Shown here: in pieces, positions 35,099-35,151 of the stretch
How positions within the stretch are numbered: position 1 is the stretch's first letter
Layout of the letters: the number at the start of each line of letters is the position of its first letter
NCBI GenBank assembly: GCA_903927685.1
Contig: CAIYOB010000973.1
Coordinates: forward strand, 1 to 35,151
Direction: 5' to 3'
Length of the DNA: 35,151 nucleotides
Source: an uncultured Planctomycetaceae bacterium
Lineage (GTDB): Bacteria; Planctomycetota; Planctomycetia; Pirellulales; Pirellulaceae
The notes under the pieces: model-generated
Database searches by the model: none
What the model was told of the DNA's origin: nothing
What the model saw: only the letters and a program-made list of their open reading frames with translations
Made by a program: the position numbers and the translations under genes

Positions 35099-35151
35099 AG
35101 TGTACGAGTACGTGTACGAGTCCGTGGAGAGTGCCCTACACGTACACGTAC
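35099..35151. repeat. GTAC-rich inverted repeat cut by the right window edge
   Basis: The left part AGTGTACGAGTACGTGTACG (35099-35118) contains two tandem GTACGAG/GTACGTG units. The right part TACACGTACACGTAC (35137-35151) is inverted and runs off the window. About 17 bases lie between the arms. A separate small hairpin AGCGGTG/CACCGCT stands at 35030-35046. No gene is visible in 34933-35151. Confidence 0.6.

Overview
The window looks like chromosomal DNA from a GC-rich member of the Planctomycetota, most likely a Pirellulales-type organism. This is an inference from family content: an exported Lys-Pro-Gly-rich protein of the planctomycete 'mu-protocadherin' type, a ceramidase-type hydrolase with LamG domains, a PcRGLX/YetA-like lyase, long exported enzymes and many hairpin-forming dispersed repeats. 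No taxonomic marker gene is present; only the 3' part of a tRNA-Val is visible at the left edge.

Layout. 1-3737 (+): partial tRNA-Val, a highly charged RGG-tailed protein, a CPBP intramembrane protease and a receiver-histidine kinase with its own promoter. 3738-3964: a convergent gap filled by inverted arrays of a 12-bp repeat. 3965-8252 (-): an exported TPR/FMN-binding protein followed by an exported ceramidase-like protein with two LamG domains. 8449-11391 (-): class II (B12-dependent) ribonucleotide reductase, preceded by a sigma70-like promoter, two NrdR boxes 32 bp apart and an upstream terminator. 11745-12805: a compact element made of one REP-associated (Y1/HUH) transposase gene between 30-bp inverted repeats. 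12826-20879: four exported carbohydrate-active or esterase-type enzymes (alpha/beta hydrolase, GH99-like, GH13, rhamnogalacturonan-lyase-like). 20880-21434: a gene-free segment with two palindromic repeat families. 21435-22433 (-): a free-standing polyketide-synthase-type dehydratase. 22713-31292 (+): a compact chemosensory operon, cheA(hybrid)-cheW-mcp-cheB-cheR-CZB protein. 31339-34923: a multi-membrane-span protein, a Tat-exported Mn-type superoxide dismutase and the Lys-Pro-Gly-rich exported protein. The right edge holds a GTAC-rich inverted repeat cut by the window end.

How the genes work together. The chemosensory operon is self-contained: receptor, adaptor, kinase carrying its own receiver, both adaptation enzymes and a small predicted zinc-binding protein. 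It has no free CheY and no motility genes, so its output may not be flagellar. The enzymes at 12.8-20.9 kb suggest use of external complex carbohydrates. The nrdJ control region is a clean case of predicted NrdR repression. The most distinctive non-coding signal is the density of hairpin repeats: several unrelated families occupy intergenic gaps, alongside a RAYT-type transposase gene. No wholly new multi-gene system could be demonstrated from the sequence alone. The best candidates for a second look are the RAYT element, the repeat families, the TPR/FMN-binding protein, the orphan dehydratase and the CZB protein.
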